Shown here in pieces: positions 27,468 through 36,886 of a stretch of DNA of 64,000 nt (positions are counted from its first letter, which is position 1; every line of letters starts with the position of its first letter). The DNA comes from an uncultured Pirellulaceae bacterium (GTDB lineage: Bacteria; Planctomycetota; Planctomycetia; Pirellulales; Pirellulaceae), in contig CALFWR010000035.1 of NCBI GenBank assembly GCA_937928555.1, forward strand, positions 29,227 through 93,226. The letters run 5' to 3'. A model generated the notes under the pieces. The model saw nothing but the letters and a program-made list of their open reading frames with translations. It was not told the origin of the DNA and did not search any database. The translations under genes were made by a program, and so were the position numbers.

Positions 27468-28157
27468 TCAACCCTGTTCACGGAACCGGTAGCCGATGCC
27501 GCGAACGGTCTGGATGAAGTCGTTGTCGTCGCCGATCTTCTTGCGAAGCGAACGAATGTGGACGTCGATGGTACGCTCCAGAACCAGAGCGTCGCCGCCA
27601 AGGGCCGCTTCGATCAGCTCGCTGCGGTCAAACGCCCTGCCCGGCTGAAGGATTAGCGTGTTCAACAATCGAAACTCGCTGGGGGTCAACTCGACGCCTG
27701 TCCCGTTGACGGTGACTCGGTGGCGGATGCGGTCGATCGTGATTCCGCCCAATGTCGTGATGTCGCCAGAACTGCTCCTGCTGTTGCGACGACGTAGCAG
27801 CGATTTGATTCGCTCCATCAGAATCTTCACGCTGAAGGGCTTGACCACATAGTCGTCTGCTCCAACAGAAAATCCAACGATCTGATCGGTCTCTTCGCCC
27901 TTTGCGGTCAGCATCAAAATCGACGCGTCCTGCGTTTCGGGTGCCGCCCGCAACCGTTTACAGACCTCTAGGCCGTCGATCACCGGAATCATCAAATCCA
28001 GAATCACAACATCAGGCAGCCTCAGCCGAGCCTGATTCAACGCGTCCAGGCCGTCGGTTGAGGTGATCGTTTCGTAGCCCGCGTTGTCCAGGTTGTATCG
28101 TAGAACTTCCGCAATCGCGCGGTCGTCTTCGACAATAAGAACGGTGGCCTTAGGCAT
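27468..28157 (-). CDS. phoB: PhoB/PhoP-type response regulator of the phosphate regulon
   Basis: 229 residues from MPKATVLIVEDD. The receiver domain has the acidic pair D11-D12, phosphoacceptor Asp54 in VVILDLMIP, Thr in LMLTAKG near 84 and Lys in VVKPFS near 106. The OmpR-type winged-helix output domain is at about 130-226 (LTPSEFRLLNTLILQPGRAF, ERTIDVHIRSLRKKIGDD, QTVRGIGYRF). It binds Pho boxes when phosphorylated by PhoR. The start codon overlaps the end of phoU by 8 bp, so translational coupling is likely. An open extension upstream to 28256 lies inside phoU and was rejected. Confidence 0.92.
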   Translation of the reverse strand: MPKATVLIVEDDRAIAEVLRYNLDNAGYETITSTDGLDALNQARLRLPDVVILDLMIPVIDGLEVCKRLRAAPETQDASILMLTAKGEETDQIVGFSVGADDYVVKPFSVKILMERIKSLLRRRNSRSSSGDITTLGGITIDRIRHRVTVNGTGVELTPSEFRLLNTLILQPGRAFDRSELIEAALGGDALVLERTIDVHIRSLRKKIGDDNDFIQTVRGIGYRFREQG

Positions 28158-28842
28158 TTCCGGTTTCTTTTTTCGTGGGTTCAAAATCGCTGTGCTGATG
28201 ACGGACGATGTCGCCATCAACCAGATAAATGACGTCCTCGGCAATGTTTTCTGCAAGGTCGGCGACTCGCTCGATGTGACGCGAGGCCGAAAAACAGTGC
28301 AGCGCCGGTTCCACCAGCGACGGATCCTTTCGCATCAACGTTTTCAGTTCGCTGATGATTTCGAGGTTGTAGCGGTCCACTTCGGCGTCGAGCGATATCA
28401 CGTGACGCGCCAGGTCGGCATTAGAATCGACGAACGAATCCAGGGCCGTGCGAATCATCTTTTTGGCTTCGTTAACCATCGTCGGCAATTCGTCGGGCAT
28501 CGGGAAGTAAGGATGCTGATGCATGCATTCGGCTCGTTCGGCGATGTTGCAGGACAAGTCCGCCATGCGTTCGAGTTCCACGTTGATTTTCATCACCGTT
28601 GCGATGCGGCGCAGGTCGCCAGCAAAGGGCTGGTGCAAGGCAAGGATTTTCAGACAATCCTCTTCGATTTCGACTTCCATGGTGTTGACCAGCGTGTCGG
28701 CTTCGATGACTTCTTTGGCCAAATCGACGTGCTTCTCGCAAAGGGCACGGACGGCTTTGTCGATCATCTTTTCAACGATCCCAAAAAGGTTCATCAGCTT
28801 CTGGTGAAGCAGATGAATGTCGCGTTCGAGATGTTTTGACAT
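28150..28842 (-). CDS. phoU: Phosphate signalling protein PhoU
   Basis: 230 residues, normal length. PhoU links the Pst transporter to PhoR and dampens phosphate-starvation signalling. It is all-helical with two related three-helix halves, each with the E/DxxxD metal-binding pattern: LVNTMEVEIEEDCLKILAL near 53, RRIATVMKINVELERMADLS near 78 and then, in the second half, SLDAEVDRYNLEIISEL near 150 and RHIERVADLAENIAEDVIYL near 190. It lies between pstB and phoB on the same strand; the gap to pstB is 165 bp. Confidence 0.93.
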   Translation of the reverse strand: MSKHLERDIHLLHQKLMNLFGIVEKMIDKAVRALCEKHVDLAKEVIEADTLVNTMEVEIEEDCLKILALHQPFAGDLRRIATVMKINVELERMADLSCNIAERAECMHQHPYFPMPDELPTMVNEAKKMIRTALDSFVDSNADLARHVISLDAEVDRYNLEIISELKTLMRKDPSLVEPALHCFSASRHIERVADLAENIAEDVIYLVDGDIVRHQHSDFEPTKKETGNA

Positions 28843-29007
28843 AGGGGAAACTCAATCCTGTTTGAGTAAGTCGGTTGCAATGACGAGCCACGAGTTGTGT
28901 GACTTCGGGTGCCCGGCAAAAAATTGAGCCGTTGGCCACAAGGCCTCGGGTACCTGCTCAAAAAGTGGTCCGCTTGATATCGACACCAGCCTACACGCCT
29001 TGGCTCA

Positions 29008-29841
29008 CTAACCGAATTTGCCGGTAACGTAATCTTCTGTTTGCTTGTTCTGCGGATTGGTGAACAGGTCTCGCGTCGGGCCGGCTTCGATGATTTTTCC
29101 TTCAAAGAAAAAGACCGTCCGGTCGCTGCAGCGGGCTGCCTGCTGCATGTTGTGCGTCACAATCACAATCGTGTATTGCTTTCGCAATTCAAAAATCAGA
29201 TCCTCGATCTTTGACGTCGAAGCCGGATCGAGCGCCGAACAGGGCTCATCCATCAGCAGAATTTCAGGACCGATCGCGATCGCACGGGCGATGCACAGTC
29301 GCTGCTGCTGACCGCCGGAAAGCCCCAACGCTGACTGGTTGAGTCGATCTTTGACTTCTCCCCACAGCGCCGATTTTTTCAGCGACCATTCAACGAGATC
29401 ATCAAGGTCCGCCCGGCTCAACCCTTTGTAATGCAAACGAGGTCCGAAGGCGATGTTTTCGTAGATCGATTTGGGAAACGGATTCGGTTTTTGAAAGACC
29501 ATCCCGATGCGGCGCCGCAGTGCGACCACGTCCGTCGATTTGGCAAGGATGTCGGTGTCGCCAAGCTGCAACGTTCCTGCGGCGCGAGCGATTGGAACGA
29601 CATCGTTCATCCGGTTGATCCATTTCAGCAACGTACTTTTGCCGCAACCGCTGGGACCGATGAAGGCCGTGACACGCTTTTCGGGAATGGACAGGTTCAG
29701 GTCATGCAGTGCCTGAAAATCTGCGTACCACGCATTAAAGTTCCGCATCTCGACCATGATATTTTCGCTGGTCTGATCCGGTTCGCTCGACACCATGAAT
29801 GTCGTCGGCTTGGCCACGGCAATCGTTTCTGTTTGATTCAT
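29008..29841 (-). CDS. pstB: Phosphate ABC transporter ATP-binding protein
   Basis: 277 residues from MNQTETIA. It powers phosphate uptake through PstA/PstC. Walker [10 protein letters not shown] is at 62-70, the Q-loop in [20 protein letters not shown] near 113, signature [18 protein letters not shown] near 167 and Walker [17 protein letters not shown] near 188. The switch His is in [16 protein letters not shown] near 220. The C-terminus [20 protein letters not shown] is characteristic of PstB. It starts 11 bp after pstA on the same strand. The upstream extension of the frame to 29985 overlaps pstA and was not used. Confidence 0.96.
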   Translation of the reverse strand: MNQTETIAVAKPTTFMVSSEPDQTSENIMVEMRNFNAWYADFQALHDLNLSIPEKRVTAFIGPSGCGKSTLLKWINRMNDVVPIARAAGTLQLGDTDILAKSTDVVALRRRIGMVFQKPNPFPKSIYENIAFGPRLHYKGLSRADLDDLVEWSLKKSALWGEVKDRLNQSALGLSGGQQQRLCIARAIAIGPEILLMDEPCSALDPASTSKIEDLIFELRKQYTIVIVTHNMQQAARCSDRTVFFFEGKIIEAGPTRDLFTNPQNKQTEDYVTGKFG

Positions 29842-29852
29842 AATCTGCCTGT

Positions 29853-31049
29853 TCAGGAGTTTTGTTTTTGCGTGAATTGGCGAATGATGACGGCGACTGA
29901 ATTGAATAAAAATAAAATGCCCAGCAGCAAAATGATGCCCGACGCGGCGAGGCTGTGGAATTCTTTGATAGGTCGGCCAGCCCAATCAAAAATCTGTAGC
30001 GGCATCACGGTAAAGTTATCCATCAGGTTGCCGGGACTGGCTGTCAGGAAAACGGCTCCCGCCAAAATCAGAATCGGAGCCGCCTCACCGATCGCCCGGC
30101 TCATCGACAGAATCGCGCCGGTCATGATTCCTGGAATGGCTGCCGGCAGCGTCACGTTGCGAACGACTTGCCAGGGCGTCGCGCCGAGCCCAAGGCCTGC
30201 TTCGCGAAGCGATCTCGGCACCGCGCGAATCGCCTCCTGGCTGGAGATGATGACCACCGGCAAAATTACCAGCATCAACGTGAAGGCTCCCGCCAGCACG
30301 CTGCGGCCAAAGGGCAGCCGGAAATAGTACCAACTAGCTTTCTCGATTCGCCCCGACTCCCTGCCGGAAATCAAAGCGTACTTTCTGGCTTCGGCGTCTT
30401 TTGGCAAACGGCGACGGGACTTCACGACGTTCACATCGACCCACTCGCCGTCAGTGTTCATGGCCTTCATGCCTTCGGTGACAACCGTCGCAGGAGCACT
30501 CGCGTCCTCGATCGGAATCAGCAACGCCTTTTCACCGGCAGAGAAAAACTGGTCAAAGTAATCCACGCCGACTGAAACCGCTGGCTCCTTGGGAGTCCCG
30601 AACACCCCAGCCATTGAAACGAACAGAGTCAGTCCCAAAATCCCGTAAACCACACTCGGCACCCCGGCGAGGTTCGTGATATTGAGCTGCACAAAGGAAT
30701 GAAATTTTCGCAACCAGCGATTACGTGGCTTGAACTCTTCCAGAAAAATCGCTGTCGCCACGCCGGTCGGCAACGCAAGGCAACCGCAAACGATGCAAAC
30801 CCAGATCGTGCCCCAGATCGCTGGACCAATCCCGGCGTTCTCAGGCAGCGGTTCGGGATAGTGAGTCAGGAAATTCCAGTTGAGCGTTTTCACGCCGATC
30901 AACAGGACCGAACCCAACAGCACCAGCAAGAAGAAAATCGACGTCGAGGCCACGAAGATGCACAGCCAGCGAAAGGCGCTGTCCCAGAACTTGCGATTCC
31001 GCGGTTCGAGCCCTTCTAGGCGTTCGAGCGGGTGAACTTTATCGTTCAC
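29853..31049 (-). CDS. pstA: Phosphate ABC transporter permease PstA
   Basis: 398 residues, about 100 longer than E. coli PstA. TM1 is near 32-55, followed by further helices. The permease loop [23 protein letters not shown] near 290 is the EAA motif that docks on PstB. The extra length is a hydrophilic insertion at about 175-275 (from [16 protein letters not shown] through [17 protein letters not shown]) between transmembrane segments, predicted to be periplasmic or a large loop. The start overlaps the pstC stop by 4 bp (ATGA type). The complex partner is PstC, and the ligand is delivered by PstS. Confidence 0.93.
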   Translation of the reverse strand: MNDKVHPLERLEGLEPRNRKFWDSAFRWLCIFVASTSIFFLLVLLGSVLLIGVKTLNWNFLTHYPEPLPENAGIGPAIWGTIWVCIVCGCLALPTGVATAIFLEEFKPRNRWLRKFHSFVQLNITNLAGVPSVVYGILGLTLFVSMAGVFGTPKEPAVSVGVDYFDQFFSAGEKALLIPIEDASAPATVVTEGMKAMNTDGEWVDVNVVKSRRRLPKDAEARKYALISGRESGRIEKASWYYFRLPFGRSVLAGAFTLMLVILPVVIISSQEAIRAVPRSLREAGLGLGATPWQVVRNVTLPAAIPGIMTGAILSMSRAIGEAAPILILAGAVFLTASPGNLMDNFTVMPLQIFDWAGRPIKEFHSLAASGIILLLGILFLFNSVAVIIRQFTQKQNS

Positions 31050-32161
31050 TGGTACTCCTCCCGAAAGCGACTTCTGACGATGTTACCGGTGAAGGTCAGT
31101 GCCAGGGTGATCAGGAAAAGAACAGCCGCCACGGCGTACATCGAAAGGTATTCAACGTCGTAGTTGGAAACGTCGCCAAGTGCCATCTGGACCATCCAGC
31201 CGGTCATCGTTTGCATGTCGTTTCGCGGGTCGAGCGAAAGTTGGGGGCGGCTGCCGACCGCCAGGGCGACGATCATCGTTTCGCCGACAGCCCTAGAAAC
31301 GGCTAACAGGAAAGCCGAAATAATACCCGAGAGCGCCGCCGGAACAACGACTTTGGTGGAGACTTCAAACTTCGTGGCACCCAAACCGTAAGCACCTTCA
31401 CGAAGCGCCCGCGGAACCGCCTGTAGGGCATCTTCGACCAGTGAACTGACGATCGGCAGGCACAGGATGCCGACGGCAATTCCTCCCGCCATCGCGTTGA
31501 ACGTGCCAAAACCACCGTGAAAAATCTGTAGCGTCGGAGTGATCACCGTCAGGGCAAAGAACCCGTAAACCACTGTCGGAATTCCAGCGAGCACTTCCAG
31601 AGTCGGCTTGATCGTGGCACGGACTCGCGGGCTGGCATATTCGCTCAGGTAGATCGCTGTGATCAGCCCCAACGGCAACGCGAGGCACATCGCGATGCCG
31701 CTGACCATCAGCGTGGCCGAAATCAGAGCCCAGACTCCGAATTCCTTTTCGCTTTCACGACCCAGCAAGGGGTTCCACTTCGTCCCCGAGATAAAATCAA
31801 CCACGGTGATTTCGGCCGGCATCATGTGCATGTGACCGCACTCAGGACAAGCCTGTTCGGTTCCGGCTGTGATTTTGGTTGACGTCCCGACGAAGGCCTT
31901 GCAGACCCGGTCGCCGTCTTCTGCGATGACCGCGTCGCAGTAAACGTTGTCGTGTTGAAAGAAACGGGTGGCTTCGGTGAAGAGCACCGCGACGATGGCG
32001 AACGTGGTGAATATCGACAGCGTCGCACAAACCAGCAGCAGAGATTTCACACCCCACTCTTTGATGTACGTTGATCGCAAGGAACGAAAGCGGAAATCCG
32101 TTTTCCGCTTTGGTGTGCCCTCGGATTCCGTGTCGGATTCAGGCTTGGTCAGTGTTGCCAC
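31046..32161 (-). CDS. pstC: Phosphate ABC transporter permease PstC
   Basis: 371 residues. TM1 is near 42-62 and five more helices follow. The EAA loop is LREGAYGLGATKFEVSTKVV near 255, with RAVGETMIVALAVGSRP near 288. Between TM1 and the conserved VVDFISGTKWNPL segment is a loop of about 65 residues containing ACPECGHMHMM near 105-115, a CxxCxH motif that could bind a metal; this insert is not in the E. coli protein. The gene starts 4 bp after the pstS stop and overlaps pstA, a tight operon. Confidence 0.94.
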   Translation of the reverse strand: MATLTKPESDTESEGTPKRKTDFRFRSLRSTYIKEWGVKSLLLVCATLSIFTTFAIVAVLFTEATRFFQHDNVYCDAVIAEDGDRVCKAFVGTSTKITAGTEQACPECGHMHMMPAEITVVDFISGTKWNPLLGRESEKEFGVWALISATLMVSGIAMCLALPLGLITAIYLSEYASPRVRATIKPTLEVLAGIPTVVYGFFALTVITPTLQIFHGGFGTFNAMAGGIAVGILCLPIVSSLVEDALQAVPRALREGAYGLGATKFEVSTKVVVPAALSGIISAFLLAVSRAVGETMIVALAVGSRPQLSLDPRNDMQTMTGWMVQMALGDVSNYDVEYLSMYAVAAVLFLITLALTFTGNIVRSRFREEYQ

Positions 32162-32165
32162 AAAG

Positions 32166-33251
32166 TTACTTTGTAAGGTTTCCTGGCGTGTAAACTTCTG
32201 TCACAGGTCCCGAACGTTTTTCCATTTTGGCGTCCAGGTAATGGGTTCCCACGTTCGCGTCCAGATAGTTACCGTACGCCTGAGCGTAAACAGAATCCGG
32301 AAGCGCCACGTACTTGACCGCTTTGGCAAACTCACCAGCGTTGGCCAGGTAAAAGTCAACAAACTTCTCAACCTGAGCTTTGTTGATTGACTTTGAGTTG
32401 ATGTAGATAAATAACGGACGGCTGAACGGTGCGTACGTTCCGTTTTCGATCGTCTCGTCAGACGGTGCGATTGCCTTGCCTGTTTTTGGGTTGACGATCT
32501 TGACCGCTTTCAGCTTGTCGGTGTTTTGGAAATAGTAAGCCGCTCCAAAGAATCCGATCGAAAACTGGTCGCCAGCGACTCCGTTGACCAGCACGTCGTC
32601 GTTTTCACTGGTCGACATGTCAGCCCGAATGGCACCCTTTTTTCCAGCGATGACTTCCTTGAAGTAATCAAAGGTTCCCGAATCGGTGCCCGGAGCGTGA
32701 ATCTTGATCTGCTTGTCAGGCCACTGCGGGTTGACGTCTTTCCAGGTCTTTGCGGCTTTGTCGGCAAGGAAAATTGTTTTCAGTTGTTCGACCGTCAACT
32801 CGTTAACGAAATCGTTGTCCTTTCGCACGACAACTGTCAGGCCGTCGTACGCCACAGGGATTTCGATGAAGGCAACCTTGTTCTCTTTGCAGCCCTTGAG
32901 CTCTTTGGATTTAATCGGCCGTGACGCATCGGAAATGTCCGTTTCGCCAACGGTGAAACGCTTGAACCCGCCGCCGGTTCCCGACTTGCCAACTGTCACG
33001 TTGACTTTTGGGTAAATCTTCTTGAACGCAGCAGCGGCCGCTTCGGTGATCGGGTAAACGGTGCTCGAACCGTCGATGTCGATCTTTCCAGAGAGTTCCG
33101 TGTTAGGTTTCACGGCCTTCCAGGTGGCTTTTGCTTCGGTAAGCAAATCCTGATTTGATTCCTGAGCGTTAATCTCGCTAACGAGCGTCATCAGGAGGAA
33201 AAAACCGAGTAAAGAAACACCGAAAGCTTTCATTTTCTGTCCCAGATCCAT
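32166..33251 (-). CDS. pstS: Periplasmic phosphate-binding protein PstS
   Basis: 361 residues with a signal peptide (about 1-30, SLLGFFLLMTLVSEINAQ). It captures phosphate in the periplasm for PstCAB. IDIDGSSTVYPITEAAAAAF near 58 and GKSGTGGGFKRFTVGETDIS near 87 form the phosphate-binding loops, FIEIPVAYDGLTVVV near 127 is typical, and GTDSGTFDYF near 192 is the third ligand loop. The start may instead be the ATG at 33233 (MKAFGVSLLG), which gives a more ordinary signal peptide. A three-unit Pho box lies 61 bp upstream of 33251, so expression should rise in phosphate starvation. Confidence 0.95.
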   Translation of the reverse strand: MDLGQKMKAFGVSLLGFFLLMTLVSEINAQESNQDLLTEAKATWKAVKPNTELSGKIDIDGSSTVYPITEAAAAAFKKIYPKVNVTVGKSGTGGGFKRFTVGETDISDASRPIKSKELKGCKENKVAFIEIPVAYDGLTVVVRKDNDFVNELTVEQLKTIFLADKAAKTWKDVNPQWPDKQIKIHAPGTDSGTFDYFKEVIAGKKGAIRADMSTSENDDVLVNGVAGDQFSIGFFGAAYYFQNTDKLKAVKIVNPKTGKAIAPSDETIENGTYAPFSRPLFIYINSKSINKAQVEKFVDFYLANAGEFAKAVKYVALPDSVYAQAYGNYLDANVGTHYLDAKMEKRSGPVTEVYTPGNLTK

Positions 33252-33311
33252 AAGGGTAACTCAAAAGACTAGCCAGCCATTGCCGCTGACGCCGGAAGAG
33301 TAACCGCAGTT

Positions 33312-33339
33312 TGTTAAGAAATTGTTAAGGATTTGTTAA
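33312..33339 (-). promoter_or_regulatory. Pho box upstream of pstS
   Basis: Three direct TTAACA repeats on the minus strand (plus-strand TGTTAA at 33312, 33323 and 33334) with exactly 11-bp spacing. This is the arrangement bound by OmpR-family phosphate regulators, closely like the PhoP box of Bacillus (TTAACA-N5-TTAACA). Confidence 0.8.
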
Positions 33340-33387
33340 CTTCCCTAGAAACTGGGCCGGTGCCCCGGTAGGGCTAATATTCACGCG

Positions 33388-35178
33388 TTATTGCATGAAC
33401 TTGGGCAACTTAATCCGGAAAGTCGTCCCTTCGCCGGGTTCACTTTCGAACTCGACATTGCCCCCAAAGGACTGTGCGAGGTGCTTCACGATCGACAGCC
33501 CAAGGCCGGTGCCACCCTTGTCGCGAGAACGGGCTTTGTCAACCCGATAGAAACGCTCGAAGATTCGGGCATGGTGTTCCGGAGCGATCCCAATTCCGGT
33601 GTCGCTGACTTCCAGCACCGCCGAATCATCCAGATAGTAGGCCGCCAAACGGACCACGCCGCCCTCAGCGGTGTAGCTCAAGGCATTGCTGACGAGATTT
33701 CCCAACAGCGTTTGAATGCCTTCGGCGTCGGCCCGGGCTCGCGGGTGATCGTCGCCGGGTTCAAATTTGAGTTCCACGCTGCCGTTGGCGGCAAGGGTTT
33801 GGAACTTGCTGACGCAAAGCTGCGTTTCGCGGTTCAGGTCAACCGATTCGATATCCCAGACGTTGTTGCCCGATTCGATACGGGCGATCTGCAGCAAGTC
33901 CTGAATCTGCTGGTTCAGAAAGTCAGCCTGTCTTTCGATCTCTTCGACGAATTGCAGGTTCTTTTCTTTGTCGTTGATCGCACCCATCTTCAACGTTTCT
34001 GCATAGGCACGAATCGAGGCCAGCGGAGTTTTCAGTTCGTGCGAGACGTTGGCTGCGAAATCGCGCCGCATCAGTTCAAGGTTTCGCAGGTCGGTGATGT
34101 CGTTGAGCACCACCACGACTCCCGGCGTATCGTCATCTTCGGAGCTTTGCACCGGAAGCACCGAAGCGCGGGCGCTGATTGTCCGTCGACTGTCTTCGAC
34201 AGTTGTTTGCAGTTCCGTGGTCGCAAAAGTTCTTTCGTTTTGTGCTTTTAACAGTGCCGCCGCAAGGTTGGGGTCGCGGACGACTTCGATGAATTTTCTG
34301 GTTCGCAGTTCGGTTTCTTCTACGCCAAACATTTTGCAAGCTGCACGGTTGGCGATGCGGACTTCTCCTGATGGTGAAACCGCAACGACGCCTTCGATCA
34401 TACTGCTCAACACTGCCTGTAGCCGGTCACGTCCGCGAACGATCCGCTGTTCACGCGTTTCCATTTCGCTCTGCATCGTCCGAAACGCGTCCGATAGCGA
34501 ACGCCACTCATCGTTTCGATTCAGCAGCGACGGAAACGATTCGTAGTCACCCACGCCGATCTTCCGCGCCGCGTCAGCGAATTGTGACAGCGGCTTCATG
34601 CTTTGCGATGCAAAGATCGCCATCAGTAGTCCTGTCAGCAAACCAAGGCCAATCGCGAATATCCAGAAGTATTTCTGCGCTGCTCGGATTGCAGAACGAC
34701 TTTCCGATGCTTTGCTGGCGACGCGGACATATCCGCGACCTTCCGGGTGCGCGTCAGAGGTGAGCGGAATGGCCAGGTACCGCATTTGGGTTTCGAGCGT
34801 CTTGCTGTATCGCGTCGAGAATCCTACTTTGCGCGGGGTGGCCTGAAGGACTTCGGGCCTGTTGGCGTGAGAGCCGATATCCCGGGTTCCCGTTTCCGAA
34901 TCGGCGATCACGGTTCCCTGTTCGTCGATCAGCGTAAAGCGAAAACTGGTTTTTTTGCCAAGTTCGGCGATGTGTTTGGGCAGCGTTGGGTCATTGAGTT
35001 GCAGTTCGAGTTCGGAGACATGCTGGTTGAGCATGATTGCCAAGGACTGCATCTGGCTGCGGAGGTTATTGGTCATCAGGTTCGAGATCGAACGTGTCGT
35101 TAAGCCAACAAACAGGCCTGCGGCAATTAAATGCAGCAGTAGATAGACGATCAGGAAGTTTCGCAGGACTCGCGGCAT
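33388..35178 (-). CDS. phoR: Phosphate-regulon sensor histidine kinase
   Basis: 596 residues. It phosphorylates PhoB when phosphate is short. TM1 is near 9-30, an extracytoplasmic sensor region at about 31-175, TM2 near 172-193 and a HAMP-like linker at about 195-245. A PAS domain covers about 255-365 (LQAVLSSMIEGVVAVSPSGE). HisKA has the phospho-His in NVSHELKTPLASIRAYAETL near 380. HATPase motifs are LLGNLVSNALSYT, DTGIGIAPEHHARIFERF and GGTGLGLSIVKHL. It sits upstream of pstS on the same strand with 136 bp between, the Pho box being in that gap, so the pst genes can be induced apart from phoR. Confidence 0.93.
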   Translation of the reverse strand: MPRVLRNFLIVYLLLHLIAAGLFVGLTTRSISNLMTNNLRSQMQSLAIMLNQHVSELELQLNDPTLPKHIAELGKKTSFRFTLIDEQGTVIADSETGTRDIGSHANRPEVLQATPRKVGFSTRYSKTLETQMRYLAIPLTSDAHPEGRGYVRVASKASESRSAIRAAQKYFWIFAIGLGLLTGLLMAIFASQSMKPLSQFADAARKIGVGDYESFPSLLNRNDEWRSLSDAFRTMQSEMETREQRIVRGRDRLQAVLSSMIEGVVAVSPSGEVRIANRAACKMFGVEETELRTRKFIEVVRDPNLAAALLKAQNERTFATTELQTTVEDSRRTISARASVLPVQSSEDDDTPGVVVVLNDITDLRNLELMRRDFAANVSHELKTPLASIRAYAETLKMGAINDKEKNLQFVEEIERQADFLNQQIQDLLQIARIESGNNVWDIESVDLNRETQLCVSKFQTLAANGSVELKFEPGDDHPRARADAEGIQTLLGNLVSNALSYTAEGGVVRLAAYYLDDSAVLEVSDTGIGIAPEHHARIFERFYRVDKARSRDKGGTGLGLSIVKHLAQSFGGNVEFESEPGEGTTFRIKLPKFMQ

Positions 35179-35445
35179 CGGACACCTGAACCATGGCTTG
35201 AAAGAAGCGGAAGAACTTCGATTCTACCGAACAAAGAGGCCAACGATCCAATCAATCGATCGAATTATGTTCGGCGATGAGTCGGCTTTTTATGGTCCAT
35301 CCGGGTTTGCTGTGGAAGGCCAACATGCCGACCATCGCCACTGCAATGGATGCAGCGGGATTGTGCAGAATTGCGAGGTTTTGACGGAATACAATTCGGA
35401 CGTAACCAATTCGGATGGCGAAAGTTGGGCCGAGTTTTCGTTGAC

Positions 35446-35472
35446 GGCACACGGAGTGTGCCTACTACTTTG
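35446..35472. repeat. Palindrome GGCACAC-GGA-GTGTGCC plus TACTACTTTG
   Basis: Second copy of the unit at 23895-23911 (both followed by TACTACTTT). It directly abuts the aceF stop, so it may act as a terminator structure for that gene. The rest of 35179-35445 shows no gene. Confidence 0.65.
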
Positions 35473-36825
35473 CTACAGCGCCATCAACAATCGGCTTGGT
35501 GCTTCCAGGTAGCCGATTACTTCGTTGAGGAATCGCTGAGCGGTTCCGCCGTCGATCAGTCGATGATCGTAGGAAAGACTCAATGGCATCATCAGGCGAA
35601 CCGCAACTTCATCGTTTTCGACGACGACGGGCATCTTGCGTGAACGTCCGACCAGCAGGATCGCGGTCTCTGGCACATTGATGATCGGCGTCGAATAGGC
35701 GCCGCCGATGGAGCCCAAGTTGCTGATCGTGAACGTTCCGCCACGCAGGTCGTCGACGCCGAACTTGTTGTTGCGAACGTTGACCGCCATCTCGCTCAAC
35801 CCCTTGGCGAGTGCCGGAATCGACTGAATGTCCGCGTTTCGCATGTTCGGCACTACCAGGCCATTGTCGGTATCAACCGCGATGCCGACGTTGACATAGT
35901 CTTTGTAGATAATCTGACCGGCTTCCATATCGATCGAAGCGTTGATCGTTGGATGCTGCTTCAGCGCCATCGCGACGGCTTTGATGATGAACGGCATCGT
36001 GGTCAGCTTGATGCCGATCTCCTTGTAGTCGGCTTTGCTGTTCTGGCGAATGGCTTCAAGATCCGTCACATCCGCGTCGTCAAAGTTGGTCACTCGCGGA
36101 CACGTCGACCACGACTCGTGCATCTTGTTGGCAATTGTCTTGCGAATCTTGGGCATCTTTTCGATGCGGACCGGGCCGTATTTGTCGGTACCTGCGGCAC
36201 CCGGTTTCGGTGTTCCATCGGCAGTCAGGTTGGAAGCTGCGATGCCTGCGGCCGCTCCGGCAGCACCAGCGACGACAGCGGCTGAATGTCCGCCAGCGCG
36301 AACAACAGCAAGAACGTCTTCTCTGAGAATCCGGCCGTTGGCTCCCGAGCCAGAGACATTGCTCAGGTCAACTCCGACTTCACGGGCGAATCGGCGTATC
36401 GCTGGACCGGCAGGAATTGTTGTTTTGGAGCTTGCCGGCGATGTGGGGACCGGTGCAGGGGTGGCCGCTGGAGCGGGAGCCGGTGGCGGAGCAGGCGATG
36501 CCGCGGCAGGGGGAGGTGTCGCGGGCGCCGGCGGTGGAGTCGGAGAAGGGGCTTCGGCGGGAGCGGGAGCCGCAGGAGCCGCAGCACCACTGCCTTCAAC
36601 GGTCAGCAAAACCGCACCTACAGCAACCGAATCGCCGACAGCAAAATGAATTTCCTTGACGACGCCAGAGACATCACTGGGAACGAAAACGGTTGCTTTG
36701 TCCGTTTCCAATTCACAGATTTCGGTATCCTTTTCGATCGTATCGCCGACCGACACGAGGATTTCAAGGACATCTCCGGACTCGATGCCTTCACCAATTC
36801 CGGGAAGTTTGAATTCAATTGCCAT
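35473..36825 (-). CDS. aceF: Pyruvate dehydrogenase E2, dihydrolipoamide acetyltransferase
   Basis: 450 residues. It transfers acetyl from lipoamide to CoA in the pyruvate dehydrogenase core. One lipoyl domain (1-77) has the modified Lys43 in ELETDKATV. An Ala/Pro-rich linker covers about 80-135. The E3/E1-binding domain is at about 140-178 (AGPAIRRFAREVGVDLSNV, GRILREDV). The acyltransferase domain is at about 218-450 with the catalytic His421 and Asp425 in SYDHRLIDGGTA. There is a single lipoyl domain, versus three in E. coli. It lies 61 bp after aceE on the same strand, forming an operon. No E3 gene is in the window. Confidence 0.94.
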   Translation of the reverse strand: MAIEFKLPGIGEGIESGDVLEILVSVGDTIEKDTEICELETDKATVFVPSDVSGVVKEIHFAVGDSVAVGAVLLTVEGSGAAAPAAPAPAEAPSPTPPPAPATPPPAAASPAPPPAPAPAATPAPVPTSPASSKTTIPAGPAIRRFAREVGVDLSNVSGSGANGRILREDVLAVVRAGGHSAAVVAGAAGAAAGIAASNLTADGTPKPGAAGTDKYGPVRIEKMPKIRKTIANKMHESWSTCPRVTNFDDADVTDLEAIRQNSKADYKEIGIKLTTMPFIIKAVAMALKQHPTINASIDMEAGQIIYKDYVNVGIAVDTDNGLVVPNMRNADIQSIPALAKGLSEMAVNVRNNKFGVDDLRGGTFTISNLGSIGGAYSTPIINVPETAILLVGRSRKMPVVVENDEVAVRLMMPLSLSYDHRLIDGGTAQRFLNEVIGYLEAPSRLLMAL

Positions 36826-36886
36826 GGTTAATTAGTTCGATTGCTGAAAGTTGGTTTTGGATTCGCGGACTGACGGAATTCGAAAG

